64,000 nt of DNA from Nonomuraea sp. SYSU D8015 (GCF_008065375.1 NZ_VJYI01000031.1:1-64000); one strand, 5' to 3'. Positions 1-7,701 are shown, numbered from the stretch's first letter. Notes: a model not told the origin generated them from the sequence alone. Made by a program: numbers and translations.

Positions 1-61
1 GCACCATGCGGACCGCTTCGTCCTTGAACTCCTGGCTGAATCGTCGGTTACGCCCCGCCAC
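1..61 (-). CDS. IS3-family transposase OrfA, N-terminal fragment cut by window edge
   Basis: Read on the minus strand from a GTG at 61, the first twenty codons give AGRNRRFSQEFKDEAVRMV after the start. This is the N-terminal helix of the OrfA helix-turn-helix protein of IS3-family transposases. A purine-rich GAAGGGAAGG lies just upstream of the GTG as ribosome binding site. The rest of the transposase lies outside the window. Sequence from about 62 to 110 should be the non-coding end of the element, but I cannot define its terminal inverted repeat without the other end. Confidence 0.6.
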   Translation of the reverse strand, partial: MAGRNRRFSQEFKDEAVRMV

Positions 62-110
62 AGCCTTCCCTTCCGGTTCTCCCTCAACCTTAGTTGGGGA
101 CCTGTCCGGA

Positions 111-510
111 AGATCCGGGGCACCTCAGTCCCCCGGCATTGGCGGCACCCCGCCAATTGCGCGTGCGGGCGGACACAGATCTTGGCGGGTGCGATGCGCG
201 CCCCCGCCAAGACGGCCAGGCCCAGAGCCGTCCGTCGTGACGGCACCCGGCCCCCTTCACGCGATGTCCTGATCTAACGATCAGTTGCCCCGCGCGATCA
301 ACACCGAAATGAGGCCACCGCCACGAGTGCCCCTGTTGCCTCCCATTTACGCCGATCGGCGAGGCCGCCAGTCGGCGACCAGGTGATCGGCGACGGTGTG
401 GGACGCCGATGCTGCCCGTACCAGAGCCGCTCGGCCGGCCCGCACCACGCCCGGGGCAGCCAGGCCGCCAGCAGCTCTGACGAGCTCCCGCACCGGCACA
501 TCCCGCAGCG
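111..510. other. Intergenic stretch, nothing recognised
   Basis: Between the IS3-type end and the small minus-strand gene I see no open frame with family resemblance, no clear hairpin and no RNA gene. Open frames here are long only because of the high GC content. Confidence 0.4.
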
Positions 511-747
511 TCATCCGGCCAGGCGTCGGCGCAGGAACTCCTTGCCCTGCTCGGCTCCCTTACGGCTTTCGCCCTGAGCACGGCGGAAGAACCCGGCCAG
601 TTCCCCATCCCCAGCGCGTTCGGCATCAGCGATGTAGTTCTCCAGCCGCAGCACATTGCTCAGGCACTGCTCAACGAACCAGATCAGGTTGTAGTCCTTG
701 TCCAGGGTTCCGGTGACGCCGCCGGTCTCCTGTTGTGTCCGATCCAT
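511..747 (-). CDS. Small conserved hypothetical protein (78 aa)
   Basis: The 78-residue protein starts at ATG 747, preceded by a strong AGGGGGAA ribosome binding site six bases upstream. Longer upstream extensions of the frame read like non-coding GC-rich sequence. It is predicted to be all-helical, with a conserved-looking stretch LIWFVEQCLSNVLRLENYI followed by an acidic/basic helical tail ending in RRRLAG. I recognise the type as a small actinomycete cytoplasmic protein without known function. There is no signal peptide, membrane segment or metal motif. The next gene, at 1345, is divergent. Confidence 0.65.
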   Translation of the reverse strand: MDRTQQETGGVTGTLDKDYNLIWFVEQCLSNVLRLENYIADAERAGDGELAGFFRRAQGESRKGAEQGKEFLRRRLAG

Positions 748-1344
748 CTGTTTCCCCCTTCTTGTCTTCGCCGGGCCCGGTCGACCTCGCCAGCCGGTTG
801 TCCGCCGGTCGGCTGGTCGCGCCACCCGGCAGCTGCGCTCCACGCCCTTGCCAGCCCCAGGCACGCCTATGCGGTAGCCCGGTGGTGCCAGCTGCGCGCA
901 CGGAATCACTCCATGCCGCCGCCGCAGGCCGGCTGGCAGGCAAAAAGTGGCGTGGACGTCCAGCCTTCCCCTGGTCGGCGGCCCGACGCCCACGCCGTCG
1001 CGGAGTCGCCGTCTTCCCCGAAGCCGACTCCACACCACCCCTACATATCAGTAGTTGTCCGATCACTAAGAGCGAATCGCCGTTGATGGCCAGATCGATC
1101 GTGAGCTGTATGTCGCACTCTGTCGGTGTACGGGCAGACGTGTTTCCGAGGTGTCGAAACCAGTGAGCGAGCCGGTTCTGGATCGAGTGGCGGCTGAGGC
1201 GCAGGGCGCTGTGGTGTCAGCGCCGAGGCCACACGCCCTGAACAAATCTTGAGGGAATCGACCTGTGGTGGGTGCAATCAGCGCCGCCTGTCATCCGTCC
1301 GTAGGGGTAGCAAAATGGGGACGAGGTCGTAAAGGAGCAGCGTC
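748..1344. other. Intergenic region between divergent genes
   Basis: Roughly 600 bases separate the small gene at 511-747 (minus) from the membrane protein at 1345 (plus). It must hold both promoters. I see no family-like coding sequence and no strong hairpin. Confidence 0.4.
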
Positions 1345-1854
1345 ATGGCTGCTGAACCTCTATTGGGCCGGCTGATCCGCGGTGTCATCGGCGGTGTGGT
1401 GTCCGGCCTGATCTTCGCCGGGGTGACCATGTGGTTTGCCTCGACCCAGCCGCCCGGCAAGGCCGAGATGCCCCTGCACATGATCGCTAGTATCGTCCAA
1501 GGTGGCAAGGAAGCGATCATGGCCGGTCAGACCAGCATCTGGGTCGGCCTGGCCGTGCACCTGATGCTGTCGGCGGTCTTCGGTATCGTGTTCGCACTGA
1601 TCGCGCCGATGCTGCGCACCAACGGCACCGCCGCCCTGGTCGGCACCGTGTACGGTGCGCTGCTGTACGTGGTCAACTTCCTGGTGCTCTCGCCGCTGCT
1701 GTTCCCGGTCTTCGGCGACGCCAACCAGCCGTTCGAACTGTTCGCCCACGTGGTGTTCGGTACGGTGCTGGCGTTCTTCTTCTATGGGTCCGGCGTGCGC
1801 CGCGGCGAGGGCTTGCTGGCCATCGGCCCGGCGGAGCGGGCTCAGGCCCGCTGA
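1345..1854 (+). CDS. Four-helix integral membrane protein of unknown function
   Basis: This 169-residue protein has four hydrophobic segments at about residues 10-30, 66-88, 93-116 and 127-147. Only short polar loops and a positively charged C-terminus separate them, so it is a small polytopic membrane protein. The ATG at 1345 has a good AAGGAG site eight bases upstream. It precedes the ECF sigma/anti-sigma pair on the same strand by about 45 bases and could belong to that regulon, which is inference. I do not recognise a transporter or enzyme motif. Confidence 0.75.
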   Translation: MAAEPLLGRLIRGVIGGVVSGLIFAGVTMWFASTQPPGKAEMPLHMIASIVQGGKEAIMAGQTSIWVGLAVHLMLSAVFGIVFALIAPMLRTNGTAALVGTVYGALLYVVNFLVLSPLLFPVFGDANQPFELFAHVVFGTVLAFFFYGSGVRRGEGLLAIGPAERAQAR

Positions 1855-1898
1855 CCCCGGCCTCGATGAAACGAGCATGGTGACATGGGTCCGGTGAC

Positions 1899-2411
1899 AT
1901 GAGCGGAGGGCAGGAGCGGTTCCTGCGGGCGACGATGCCCGCGGCGGATGTGGTCTTCAACCTGGCCCGCAGGCTGACGCCGTCGCCGGCCGATGCCGAG
2001 GACCTGGCGCAGGAGACCTACGCCCGGGCGTGGGCTGCCTGGATCGACGGCCGCCGTCCGCGCAAGGCCGCCCCGTGGCTGGCCACCATCTGCCTCAATC
2101 TGGGCCGCGACCGGCTGCGCCGCAGCGCCACCCACGCCGAAGTGCCGTGGCCGCCCGGCTTCAACCCGCCCGGGCAGGCCGACGTGGCAAGCGAGGCGAT
2201 CACCCACTGCGTGATCGAGGCGGCCCTGCACAGCCTGCCCGAGGAACAGCGGATCGCGGTGATCTTGATGGACCTGTGCGGGTTCACCGCCGCCGAGGTC
2301 GCCGCCATCACCGGCGCCCCGCGCGGGACCGTCCTGGCCAGGGTCCACCGGGGGCGTAAGAAGCTGGCCCAAGCCGCCGTGGAGGTGAAGTCCGGTGCGC
2401 CACGATCCTGA
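1899..2411 (+). CDS. ECF-type RNA polymerase sigma factor
   Basis: The 170-residue protein has the two-domain layout of extracytoplasmic-function sigma factors. The region-2 helix contains AEDLAQETYARAW at about residues 29-41 and binds core polymerase and the -10 element. The region-4 helix-turn-helix contains LPEEQRIAVILMDLCGFT and then ITGAPRGTVLARVHRGRKKL near the C-terminus. It lacks the long linker of primary sigma factors. The stop codon lies inside the next gene, a zinc-finger anti-sigma factor, so the two are translated together and the sigma factor is probably held inactive by that partner. The start is not fixed by a strong ribosome binding site. Confidence 0.88.
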   Translation: MSGGQERFLRATMPAADVVFNLARRLTPSPADAEDLAQETYARAWAAWIDGRRPRKAAPWLATICLNLGRDRLRRSATHAEVPWPPGFNPPGQADVASEAITHCVIEAALHSLPEEQRIAVILMDLCGFTAAEVAAITGAPRGTVLARVHRGRKKLAQAAVEVKSGAPRS

Positions 2412-3096
2412 GCGCGATGCCGCCGCCTACCTAGCCGGCGAGCTCGGCGCGCTGCGCCGCCTGTGGTTCGAGCGGCACATGCTGGACTGCCGCGACTGCT
2501 GGACCGAGGCCACCATCGCCCGGCAGGGACGGATGCTGGCCGAGTCCCTGCGCGTGGCGGCCCCGCCGTCGACCCGCGAGCGCATCCGGGCCGTGGCGGA
2601 ACTGGACACCGAGCCGCAGCGTGGGCGCTGGCCGCAACTGCTGCTCGCCGCCGCGGTGGCGGTGTTGATCGCCGTCGCGCTGGCGATAGCGCCCCGGCTG
2701 ACCCAGACGCAGCCGGCCCCGCTCGTGGCCGCCGCCGACCTGCAGCGCGCCGAGTCGCTCGTCGTCTGGCAGGAGCCGGGCCCGCCGCTGCCCCGCATCG
2801 GCGCCTACGCCTGGCGTGGCACGGCCCAGGAGGAGTTGGGCGAGATGGCGGCGACCGTCTACAGCTACGCCGCGCCCGACGGCCGCCACATCGTGGTGAT
2901 CGCCTCCAGTCGCCCGTTTCCCCGCGCGGCAGGCGCCCGGGACGTGAAGCCGGCGCCGAGCTGGCTGGCCGAGGTCGAGGGCACGTCGATGCTGTGCGCG
3001 GACAAGGACGGCACCTCCTGGCTGGCCGTCGCCGCCGACCCAGCCACCGCGCTGACCGTGGGACGAGCGCTCGGGCTGACGCGAGAGGGGCGGTAG
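2395..3096 (+). CDS. Membrane-anchored zinc-finger anti-sigma factor
   Basis: The gene starts with GTG at 2395, inside the sigma-factor gene (17-base overlap), with GGAGGTG nine bases upstream. The N-terminus carries the H-x3-C-x2-C zinc-binding signature of anti-sigma domains at His28, Cys32 and Cys35 (HMLDCRDCW). A single transmembrane helix spans about residues 80-100. The remaining 130 residues would lie outside the cell and may sense an envelope signal. Members of this family bind their ECF sigma factor with the N-terminal domain and release it on stimulus. The extracellular domain has no family I recognise. Confidence 0.85.
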   Translation: MRHDPERDAAAYLAGELGALRRLWFERHMLDCRDCWTEATIARQGRMLAESLRVAAPPSTRERIRAVAELDTEPQRGRWPQLLLAAAVAVLIAVALAIAPRLTQTQPAPLVAAADLQRAESLVVWQEPGPPLPRIGAYAWRGTAQEELGEMAATVYSYAAPDGRHIVVIASSRPFPRAAGARDVKPAPSWLAEVEGTSMLCADKDGTSWLAVAADPATALTVGRALGLTREGR

Positions 3097-3149
3097 CAGG
3101 TTCCGCCCCGGGCCGAATGAACGATCTGGGGAAAGACACGGACACCGAC

Positions 3150-3298
3150 ATGCCGTTTCGCGAGCGCGAGCTCTCTGCTGCTGCCTGGTTCGGCGTGCGG
3201 GTGTGCTCGAACGTGACCAAGACGGCCCCGCTCCGCTGCGCTGGACAGCAGAGCCCGACCTGCTGTGCAGCAAGACCATGGTCAAGAAGATCGAGTAG
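3150..3298 (+). pseudogene. Frameshifted paralogue of the small Cys-rich protein at 6562
   Basis: The sequence opens with ATG-CCG-TTT-CGC (MPFRE-like). In the middle it encodes a VTKTAP...SPTCC segment, matching VTKGAAP...NPTCC of the intact 48-residue protein at 6562. After the TCC motif the matching tail (CSKTMVKKIE, then TAG at 3296) is in the next reading frame. The first Cys cluster (nucleotides encoding CGC) is also out of frame. The gene has therefore suffered at least two indels and is not expected to give a working product. It sits beside the broken recombinase. Confidence 0.6.
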
Positions 3299-3329
3299 AC
3301 AGCCAGCCGGGGACTGCCTCTACCGGGCG

Positions 3330-3576
3330 GGGCCCGTGGTGGCGGCTGTTTGTCGAGCTGGCCGGCGACGGCGAGCACGGCGAAGAACATCGCGCCCATG
3401 CCGTTGGGGTCGTAGATGCCGGTGAGCGGGCCGGTGAGGAGTTCAAGCTGGACGCCAGCACGCTGGAGCTGGGCGGACAGGGTCATCAGCTCGGCGGCGT
3501 TGCGGGCCAGGCGCTTGAGTTCGTGGACGGTGATGATGACCTCCTGGTCGGGGGCGGTCTCCTTGATGTCTGCCAA
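3330..3576 (-). pseudogene. Serine recombinase/resolvase relic
   Basis: On the minus strand the segment encodes EVIITVHELKRLARN, then LMTLSAQLQRAGVQLELLTGP, then GAMFFAVLAVAGQLD. This is the middle of the catalytic domain of resolvase/invertase-type serine recombinases, with the conserved L-x-R-L-x-R-like helix and the QLxxxGV strand. The catalytic serine region lies upstream and is missing. Directly after GQLD the frame leaves the family consensus, where a DRxxI hinge would be expected. It is a truncated, frameshifted remnant of a Tn3-like or integrative element. Confidence 0.7.
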
Positions 3577-3612
3577 GCGGCCGGAGAATGTCAGCGGCCT
3601 GCGACGTGCGAT

Positions 3613-3665
3613 GTCAGTGGCGGCGACACGAGAGCGTCAGTGAGTCGCGACACGAAATCGTCAGT
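3613..3665. repeat. Short direct repeats beside the recombinase relic, res-like
   Basis: Two 19-base copies of GCGACACGA-N3-CGTCAGT lie at 3623-3641 and 3647-3665, with a partial third copy (GTCAGT) at 3613-3618. The spacing is about 24 bases. They sit immediately upstream of the recombinase reading direction, where Tn3-family resolvases have their resolution site. That function is inferred from position. Confidence 0.4.
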
Positions 3666-3923
3666 AGCTGGAGAGATCCGAGCCCCTCGACCACATCCCT
3701 TATCTTCGGTTGTCAAGCGAAGTGGCTGATCAGCCGTTTGAAGGTCTGTCAGGCATGTCAGGCAAGGAGACAGACCGCAAGTGCTCGATGATCCGGGCCG
3801 GTTGCCGTGGTTAGCGTGCGAGATCCGGGTAGGGGGATGCGAGGTTGATCTGCCGCGCCGGGCGTCGGTCGCGTGTCTCACTGTGGTCGTGTGGCGTCCG
3901 GCTTGACCCCATAGCTTTCCGCC

Positions 3924-4274
3924 ATGACTCAGTTAACGATCACTGTCGAGCAGCGGCCCGGATTCTCCCTCGTCGCCCTTGATGGGGTATTGGACCATCA
4001 GACCCGGCCCGGCCTGCTGCGCGTCTTCGACCAACTCGTGGACGAGCCCACTCCCCGGATCGTGATCAACACCCGCGATCTGGGCTTCCGCGATTCCCAT
4101 GGCCTGTGGGTCCTGGTCAGCGGGCAGCGCCGAGCCGAAGAACGGGGCGGCGCCGTCCGGCTGATCGGTGTGCATGGAGTGCTCGCCCGGCTGCTGACCA
4201 TCACGCAGCTGGTCGATCTGTTCCCGCCGTATGCCAGCCTCGCGCAGGCCGCCGCCTGGCCGGCTCGCAGGTGA
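3924..4274 (+). CDS. STAS-domain anti-sigma factor antagonist
   Basis: The 116-residue protein is a single STAS domain, the fold of SpoIIAA/RsbV. After the first strand (LTITVEQRPGFSLVALDGVLD) it has the loop RDSHGL at about residues 55-60. Its serine is at the position that is phosphorylated in this family, although the usual DSSG reads DSHG. In partner switching the dephosphorylated antagonist binds an RsbW-like kinase and frees a sigma factor. A matching kinase-like gene lies convergent at 4370-4771, so the two probably work as a pair. Confidence 0.82.
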   Translation: MTQLTITVEQRPGFSLVALDGVLDHQTRPGLLRVFDQLVDEPTPRIVINTRDLGFRDSHGLWVLVSGQRRAEERGGAVRLIGVHGVLARLLTITQLVDLFPPYASLAQAAAWPARR

Positions 4275-4369
4275 GGGTGCCTGCTCGTCTGCGGGTGAGT
4301 CATCGGGCAGGCGCTGCGGGTCGGCCTGCGGTTCGCGTCCGGGTATGGAAGCGGTCACCTGGTGCGGCC

Positions 4370-4771
4370 CTAAGCGCAGCCGCAAGCGGCTCCCGCCGTC
4401 GGGGTGATCGAGGCTGACCTCGTCGCATAACCGGGCGATGACCCACAACCCCCACCCCCCCGTCCTCCCGGTCTGCCGATGGGCGGCGGGGTCGTGACGT
4501 GGTGCTGGAACCGCTCATTGGTCAGCGTGCCGGCCGGATCGACCACCTCGACCGCCAGACCGCCGGAATCGGCGCGCGCCAGGAGGGTGCCGGAGCCGCT
4601 GCCGTGCTCGAGCACGTTCGCCGTCGCCTCCCCCACCACGAGCAGCACGTCATCCAGCCGGGTACCGGCGAAGCCGGCCGCCGCAGCAAAGTCGCGCACC
4701 TGATCCCGCAGCGTCCCAAGGTCCGCGGTGATCGGGCACTGCAGTACGGCATGCTCGTCCATGCCCGCCAC
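4370..4771 (-). CDS. RsbW-like ATP-binding anti-sigma protein, C-terminus frameshifted
   Basis: The first 95 residues match the HATPase_c_2 family of serine/threonine anti-sigma kinases. LDDVLLVVGEATANVLEHG is the N-box, with Glu and Asn for Mg-ATP. After IGRPGGR the frame goes astray. The expected G2 segment GWGLWVIARLCDEVSLDHPDG is encoded in another frame, beginning at a run of seven C (plus strand 4455-4461). The homopolymer suggests an indel, real or from sequencing. As written, the protein stops at 4370 without the last strand. It faces the STAS gene. Confidence 0.65.
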   Translation of the reverse strand: MAGMDEHAVLQCPITADLGTLRDQVRDFAAAAGFAGTRLDDVLLVVGEATANVLEHGSGSGTLLARADSGGLAVEVVDPAGTLTNERFQHHVTTPPPIGRPGGRGGGGCGSSPGYATRSASITPTAGAACGCA

Positions 4772-4859
4772 CTCTCCCTCATCTGCACGAACTCTGCCAA
4801 TCTTCCCATCGCCGACTGCCTCATGCGGGACAGCGCGGGCGGTTCAGCGGGTTAGAGGC

Positions 4860-4992
4860 TCAGGCGGGCGCGGGCTCGCTGGGAGACGGCTCGGCCACCG
4901 GGGCCGGTGGTGCGTGGATGACCTGGATGGCCTCTTCGACCGAGGCCTCGGCCTGGAAGGCGGTGCGCAGGCCGGTGATGGTCAAGCCCTTG
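4860..4992 (-). pseudogene. C-terminal fragment of a second STAS protein
   Basis: Ending at the TGA at 4860-4862, the minus strand encodes LTITGLRTAFQAEASVEEAIQ followed by a Pro/Ala-rich tail. The first part resembles the last helix of STAS anti-sigma antagonists (GL-x3-F-x7-EEA). The upstream part of the domain is missing. Instead the fragment runs directly into the end of the HTH gene at 4982, which suggests a deletion joined the two. Confidence 0.4.
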
Positions 4993-5314
4993 GAGCATGG
5001 GCAGGATCGCCGTCGCCGGGGTCATGCTGGTTGAACAGGTCCAGGAGGGCCTGGATGGGGATGGTGCGCTGGCTGGGATGTCGCAGGTGCAGGCCCGGGA
5101 CGATCGTGTAGCGGTTACGCCGGCCTTCGCGCCGCACTTCGATGTAGCCGGCGTCCTCCAGGTCGTTCACGATGCCGCCGGCAGCGCGCTCGGTGATGCC
5201 GATTCTGGCGGCGATGTCGCGGATGCGCGCGTGCGGGTCGTCAGCGATGAGGCGCAGCACCTGGGCGTGGTTGGTTAGAAACGTCCAGGTGGACTGCCGT
5301 TCGGTGTCGTTCAT
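4982..5314 (-). CDS. Winged helix-turn-helix transcriptional regulator (MarR-like)
   Basis: This is a 110-residue protein whose N-terminal half is a winged HTH. TNHAQVLRLIADDPHARIRDIAARIGITERAAGGIVNDLEDAGYIEVRREGRRNRYTI spans helices 2-3 and the wing, at about residues 13-70. The remaining forty residues are a short helical tail. The arrangement is that of small DNA-binding regulators related to the MarR and HTH_24 groups. No ligand-binding domain is present. Its target is not evident. Confidence 0.75.
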   Translation of the reverse strand: MNDTERQSTWTFLTNHAQVLRLIADDPHARIRDIAARIGITERAAGGIVNDLEDAGYIEVRREGRRNRYTIVPGLHLRHPSQRTIPIQALLDLFNQHDPGDGDPAHAPRA

Positions 5315-5428
5315 GGCCCGCGATGTCCTCTCCTCAGGACGGTCTGGGCGCGTCCGGGCCTGGCGCAGGCCAGCATAGCTGAAGTCTAAGTGAGGAATTC
5401 AGGTTCAGGTGATCTTTTGCTCTACGGC

Positions 5429-5443
5429 GATGACGGCGTCATC
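5429..5443. promoter_or_regulatory. 15-base perfect palindrome
   Basis: GATGACG-G-CGTCATC is a perfect dyad in the gap between the HTH regulator at 4982-5314 and the secreted protein gene. It may be an operator for that regulator or a part of the transcription stop that follows. Sequence alone does not decide. Confidence 0.3.
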
Positions 5444-5469
5444 CAAGAGGAAAGACCGGCGGAAGCCCG

Positions 5470-5503
5470 AAGATCCCGACAACGTGAGGGTTGCCGGGAT
5501 CTT
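5470..5503 (-). terminator. Hairpin terminator downstream of the Met/His-rich protein gene
   Basis: Two 14-base arms (AAGATCCCGACAAC and GTTGCCGGGATCTT, one mismatch) enclose a six-base loop, GTGAGG. It lies 37 bases after the stop codon of the minus-strand gene at 5540-5740. It has no long T-run, as is usual in actinomycetes. Confidence 0.65.
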
Positions 5504-5539
5504 GAGGTGCAGAGCTCAGGTGGTGGATCCCTCTCCGCT

Positions 5540-5740
5540 TCACTGAGCCGAATCGTGTCCTTCCGTGTGCTCACCCATGCCCATCATCCGGTGGCAGTCG
5601 GCCATCATGCGGTCATGTTCGCCGGTCCTCGGCGGATCGGCGGGCATCTGGGCGAGTGTCCAGGCTGCGGACGGAATGCCGGTTAGAACGCCCACGACTG
5701 CTCCGATGGTGAGCGCGGCGGCGGTGCTGCGAAGGTGCAT
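5540..5740 (-). CDS. Small exported Met/His-rich protein, possible metal binding
   Basis: From ATG 5740, which is spaced correctly from GGAGGGGGG, the 66-residue protein begins MHLRSTAAALTIGAVVGVLTG. This is a basic start plus hydrophobic signal segment. The mature part ends with HDRMMADCHRMMGMGEHTEGHD, rich in Met, His and one Cys. Such clusters bind copper or silver in periplasmic and surface proteins. The metal role is inference. The MerR/Cys-rich pair at 6059-6708 is nearby and may be part of the same metal response. Confidence 0.55.
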   Translation of the reverse strand: MHLRSTAAALTIGAVVGVLTGIPSAAWTLAQMPADPPRTGEHDRMMADCHRMMGMGEHTEGHDSAQ

Positions 5741-6058
5741 GCAGACCATCCCCCCTCCACTCCCATGCTAGGAGGCCTTCGGCGCTCCGGGCCGAGGCCG
5801 GCTTTTCCCACCAGCTGGGCGCGGGCGGATTCGCGGACAGCTCGCGCGCCGGACATCCAAGACGAGGGCGACGAGTCGAACACGGCTTCTCAGCCGATCC
5901 GCCTCGGCCCGCGCGCACCGGCGGCGGCGATCACAATCCGTGACGGACATCAACTAAAGCCGTACTATGAAGTCCAATGACCTGGAAACTTTCAGCGAGC
6001 AGCCCCGGTCACAGTCGCAGACGTCATCACCTCTGGGCCCCAGGCCTCCGAGCGGCCG
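5741..6058. other. Intergenic region, nothing recognised
   Basis: Two minus-strand genes flank this 318-base gap. It should carry the promoter of the Met/His-rich protein gene. I see no coding resemblance or strong secondary structure. Confidence 0.4.
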
Positions 6059-6469
6059 CTACTCGATTCCATCCTCAATGATCGGGCAGACGGCAGAGAC
6101 GCCTTCGCCAGGGTTGGCTGCCGTCCGGTGCGCGTGGAGCAGGCTCTCTCGAAGTGCCAGGAGGTCGGCGATGGCTTCATCGATCTCGGCGAGGCGCCGG
6201 TCCAGCACCTGGCGGGCCCGAGCGCATGGCGTGTGTCCGCTGTCGCGGACGGCGAGCACCTGAGCGATATCGTCCAAGTGCAGGCCCAGCGTGCGGGCCC
6301 GCCGGACGAAGGTCAGCAGCTCGACATCGGCTTCGTCATAGAGGCGGTAGCCGGTCGCGCTGCGTCCGGCCGGTGGCAGCAGCCCCTTGGCCTCATAGAG
6401 CCGCACCGCTTTGCGGGTCAGCCCGGCTGCCTGGGCGGCCTGCCCGATGGTCAGTCCTGCTCGTGGCAT
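6059..6469 (-). CDS. MerR-family heavy-metal-type transcriptional regulator
   Basis: The 136-residue protein starts at ATG 6469, behind GTGGAG. It opens with the MerR helix-turn-helix LTIGQAAQAAGLTRKAVRLYEAKGLL and wing GYRLYDEADVELL, then a long dimerisation helix. A Cys in GHTPC (about residue 89) and another in SAVCPIIED near the end sit where ZntR/CueR-type members bind metal. Zinc, cadmium or copper are the likely ligands. It is divergent from the Cys-rich protein gene at 6562, and a MerR-type promoter lies between them. Confidence 0.85.
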   Translation of the reverse strand: MPRAGLTIGQAAQAAGLTRKAVRLYEAKGLLPPAGRSATGYRLYDEADVELLTFVRRARTLGLHLDDIAQVLAVRDSGHTPCARARQVLDRRLAEIDEAIADLLALRESLLHAHRTAANPGEGVSAVCPIIEDGIE

Positions 6470-6490
6470 CTGCTCCACCCCCCTTTCGCC

Positions 6491-6522
6491 TTGAACTTCA
6501 CCTTGGGTCCAGGTTCTAACCT
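6491..6522 (+). promoter_or_regulatory. MerR-type promoter with 20-base spacer
   Basis: A TTGAAC (-35, 6491-6496) and a TAACCT (-10, 6517-6522) are 20 bases apart. The spacer holds the dyad ACCT-N7-AGGT. An overlong 19-20 base spacer with a central dyad is the hallmark of promoters activated by MerR proteins through DNA distortion. It points at the Cys-rich gene at 6562 and overlaps the likely promoter region of the regulator itself. Confidence 0.6.
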
Positions 6523-6561
6523 GCCTCATGAGCAGGCAGAACGCCGAAGGAGGTGAGCGGT

Positions 6562-6708
6562 ATGCCGTTCCGTGAAGGCGAGGTTTACCGCTGTCCAGAT
6601 CCAGAGTGCGGGTGCGAGGTGACCGTCACCAAGGGCGCTGCTCCGGGCAAGGGCGGAGACCGCAACCCGACCTGTTGCTGCGGCTTGGAGATGACCAAGG
6701 TCACCTGA
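6562..6708 (+). CDS. 48-residue Cys-rich putative metal-binding protein
   Basis: The gene has a near-perfect AAGGAGGTGAG site before ATG 6562. The protein starts MPFREGEVYRCPDPECGCEV and ends with NPTCCCGLEMTKVT. It therefore has two Cys groups, C-x4-C-x-C and CCC, as in small zinc-ribbon or rubredoxin-like knuckles. It is driven by a MerR-type promoter, which suggests a metal-sequestering or metal-delivery role. I recognise it as a small actinomycete family without an experimentally known function. A frameshifted copy is found at 3150-3298. Confidence 0.75.
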   Translation: MPFREGEVYRCPDPECGCEVTVTKGAAPGKGGDRNPTCCCGLEMTKVT

Positions 6709-6715
6709 CTCCTCA

Positions 6716-6748
6716 GCCGCCGGCCGCGCTTCGTGCGCGGCCGGCGGC
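6716..6748 (+). terminator. Strong hairpin after the Cys-rich gene
   Basis: Perfect 14-base arms (GCCGCCGGCCGCGC and its complement) enclose TTCGT, starting eight bases after the stop codon of the Cys-rich protein gene. Confidence 0.75.
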
Positions 6749-6990
6749 CGGTCGCCCTCCTGCTAGGTAAGGCGCATCCGCGGGAAACCACGTCCTTGCT
6801 GGGGACGCCCGCGCTCGCGCAACCGATGACCGGCACCACATGTCCGCGTACTTCTTTGGGTGCTCCACCGAGTACGGAGATATGTGCACCAGCTCAGGCG
6901 ATTGGCTTGTTCGATGTTCTTGAGTCGGTAGCTGGGGCCGTGGATGGAGATCACATCGCAGTGGTGGAGGAGCCTTTTGTTGTTGTCAGG

Positions 6991-7701
6991 ATGGCGGTGG
7001 CCAGCACCTCGCCGGCGACGACCTCCTGGCCCGAATGGTGCTGGCTGCCGATGGGCGCCGCCGCCGCGCTCGTGCAACGCCACGGCCGTGGCCCGGCGGC
7101 CGTCGGCGACATCGCCCGGGTCGCCGCGGTAGCGCAATGGAAGCTCGTCGGCCGCCACATCGTCGTCCCCTCGGCCGACGTCGCCGACGCAGCTGTGCCC
7201 GCTGCCTCGTCCACCCCGCCGGAAGGCGTCCACCTGCCCATCTCCCGCCCGCGGCTCCTGGAGGTGCTGGGCGGGGCGTGCTATTACGTGGTGACGCCCG
7301 TCGCCAACGCAGACGGTGCATCGAACGGGGTGTACGGTACGTACCTCCACCTGGAGCACGACACCGAGGCGGATCGCACGGAACTGCGGTTCCTGGTCGA
7401 TCTCGGACGCGGGTGGGACGCGCTCTTCCCGGTGATCATGCATGCCGACCAACCCACCCTGGCCTGGTCCGAGCAGGACATCCGCGCCAACATCCCGCCC
7501 CACCTCGCCGGCCCGGACACTGACCGTTTCCTCGCCCAGCATCGGGCAATCGGCTGGTTGGTGTGGCCGTTGCTGGGCGCGCTGCTCGATGAGTCTACGC
7601 ACCTGATCGGGCCGGGGAGGCTGGTCGACGCCGACCCGCTGGTCAAGGACGCCAGCCTGTGGCAGCTCACCTATGAACGTCCGCGTCCGACTGGCGTGTA
7701 G
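6991..7701 (+). CDS. Conserved hypothetical protein (236 aa)
   Basis: From ATG 6991 the protein has 236 residues. The frame is open further upstream, but that part reads like random GC-rich sequence and crosses the terminator hairpin at 6716-6748. It has regular alternation of short strands and helices, with segments such as YYVVTPVANADGASNGVYGTYLH and a Trp/Leu-rich C-terminus. It has no signal peptide or membrane helix. I do not recognise the family. The start lacks a strong ribosome binding site. Confidence 0.5.
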   Translation: MAVASTSPATTSWPEWCWLPMGAAAALVQRHGRGPAAVGDIARVAAVAQWKLVGRHIVVPSADVADAAVPAASSTPPEGVHLPISRPRLLEVLGGACYYVVTPVANADGASNGVYGTYLHLEHDTEADRTELRFLVDLGRGWDALFPVIMHADQPTLAWSEQDIRANIPPHLAGPDTDRFLAQHRAIGWLVWPLLGALLDESTHLIGPGRLVDADPLVKDASLWQLTYERPRPTGV

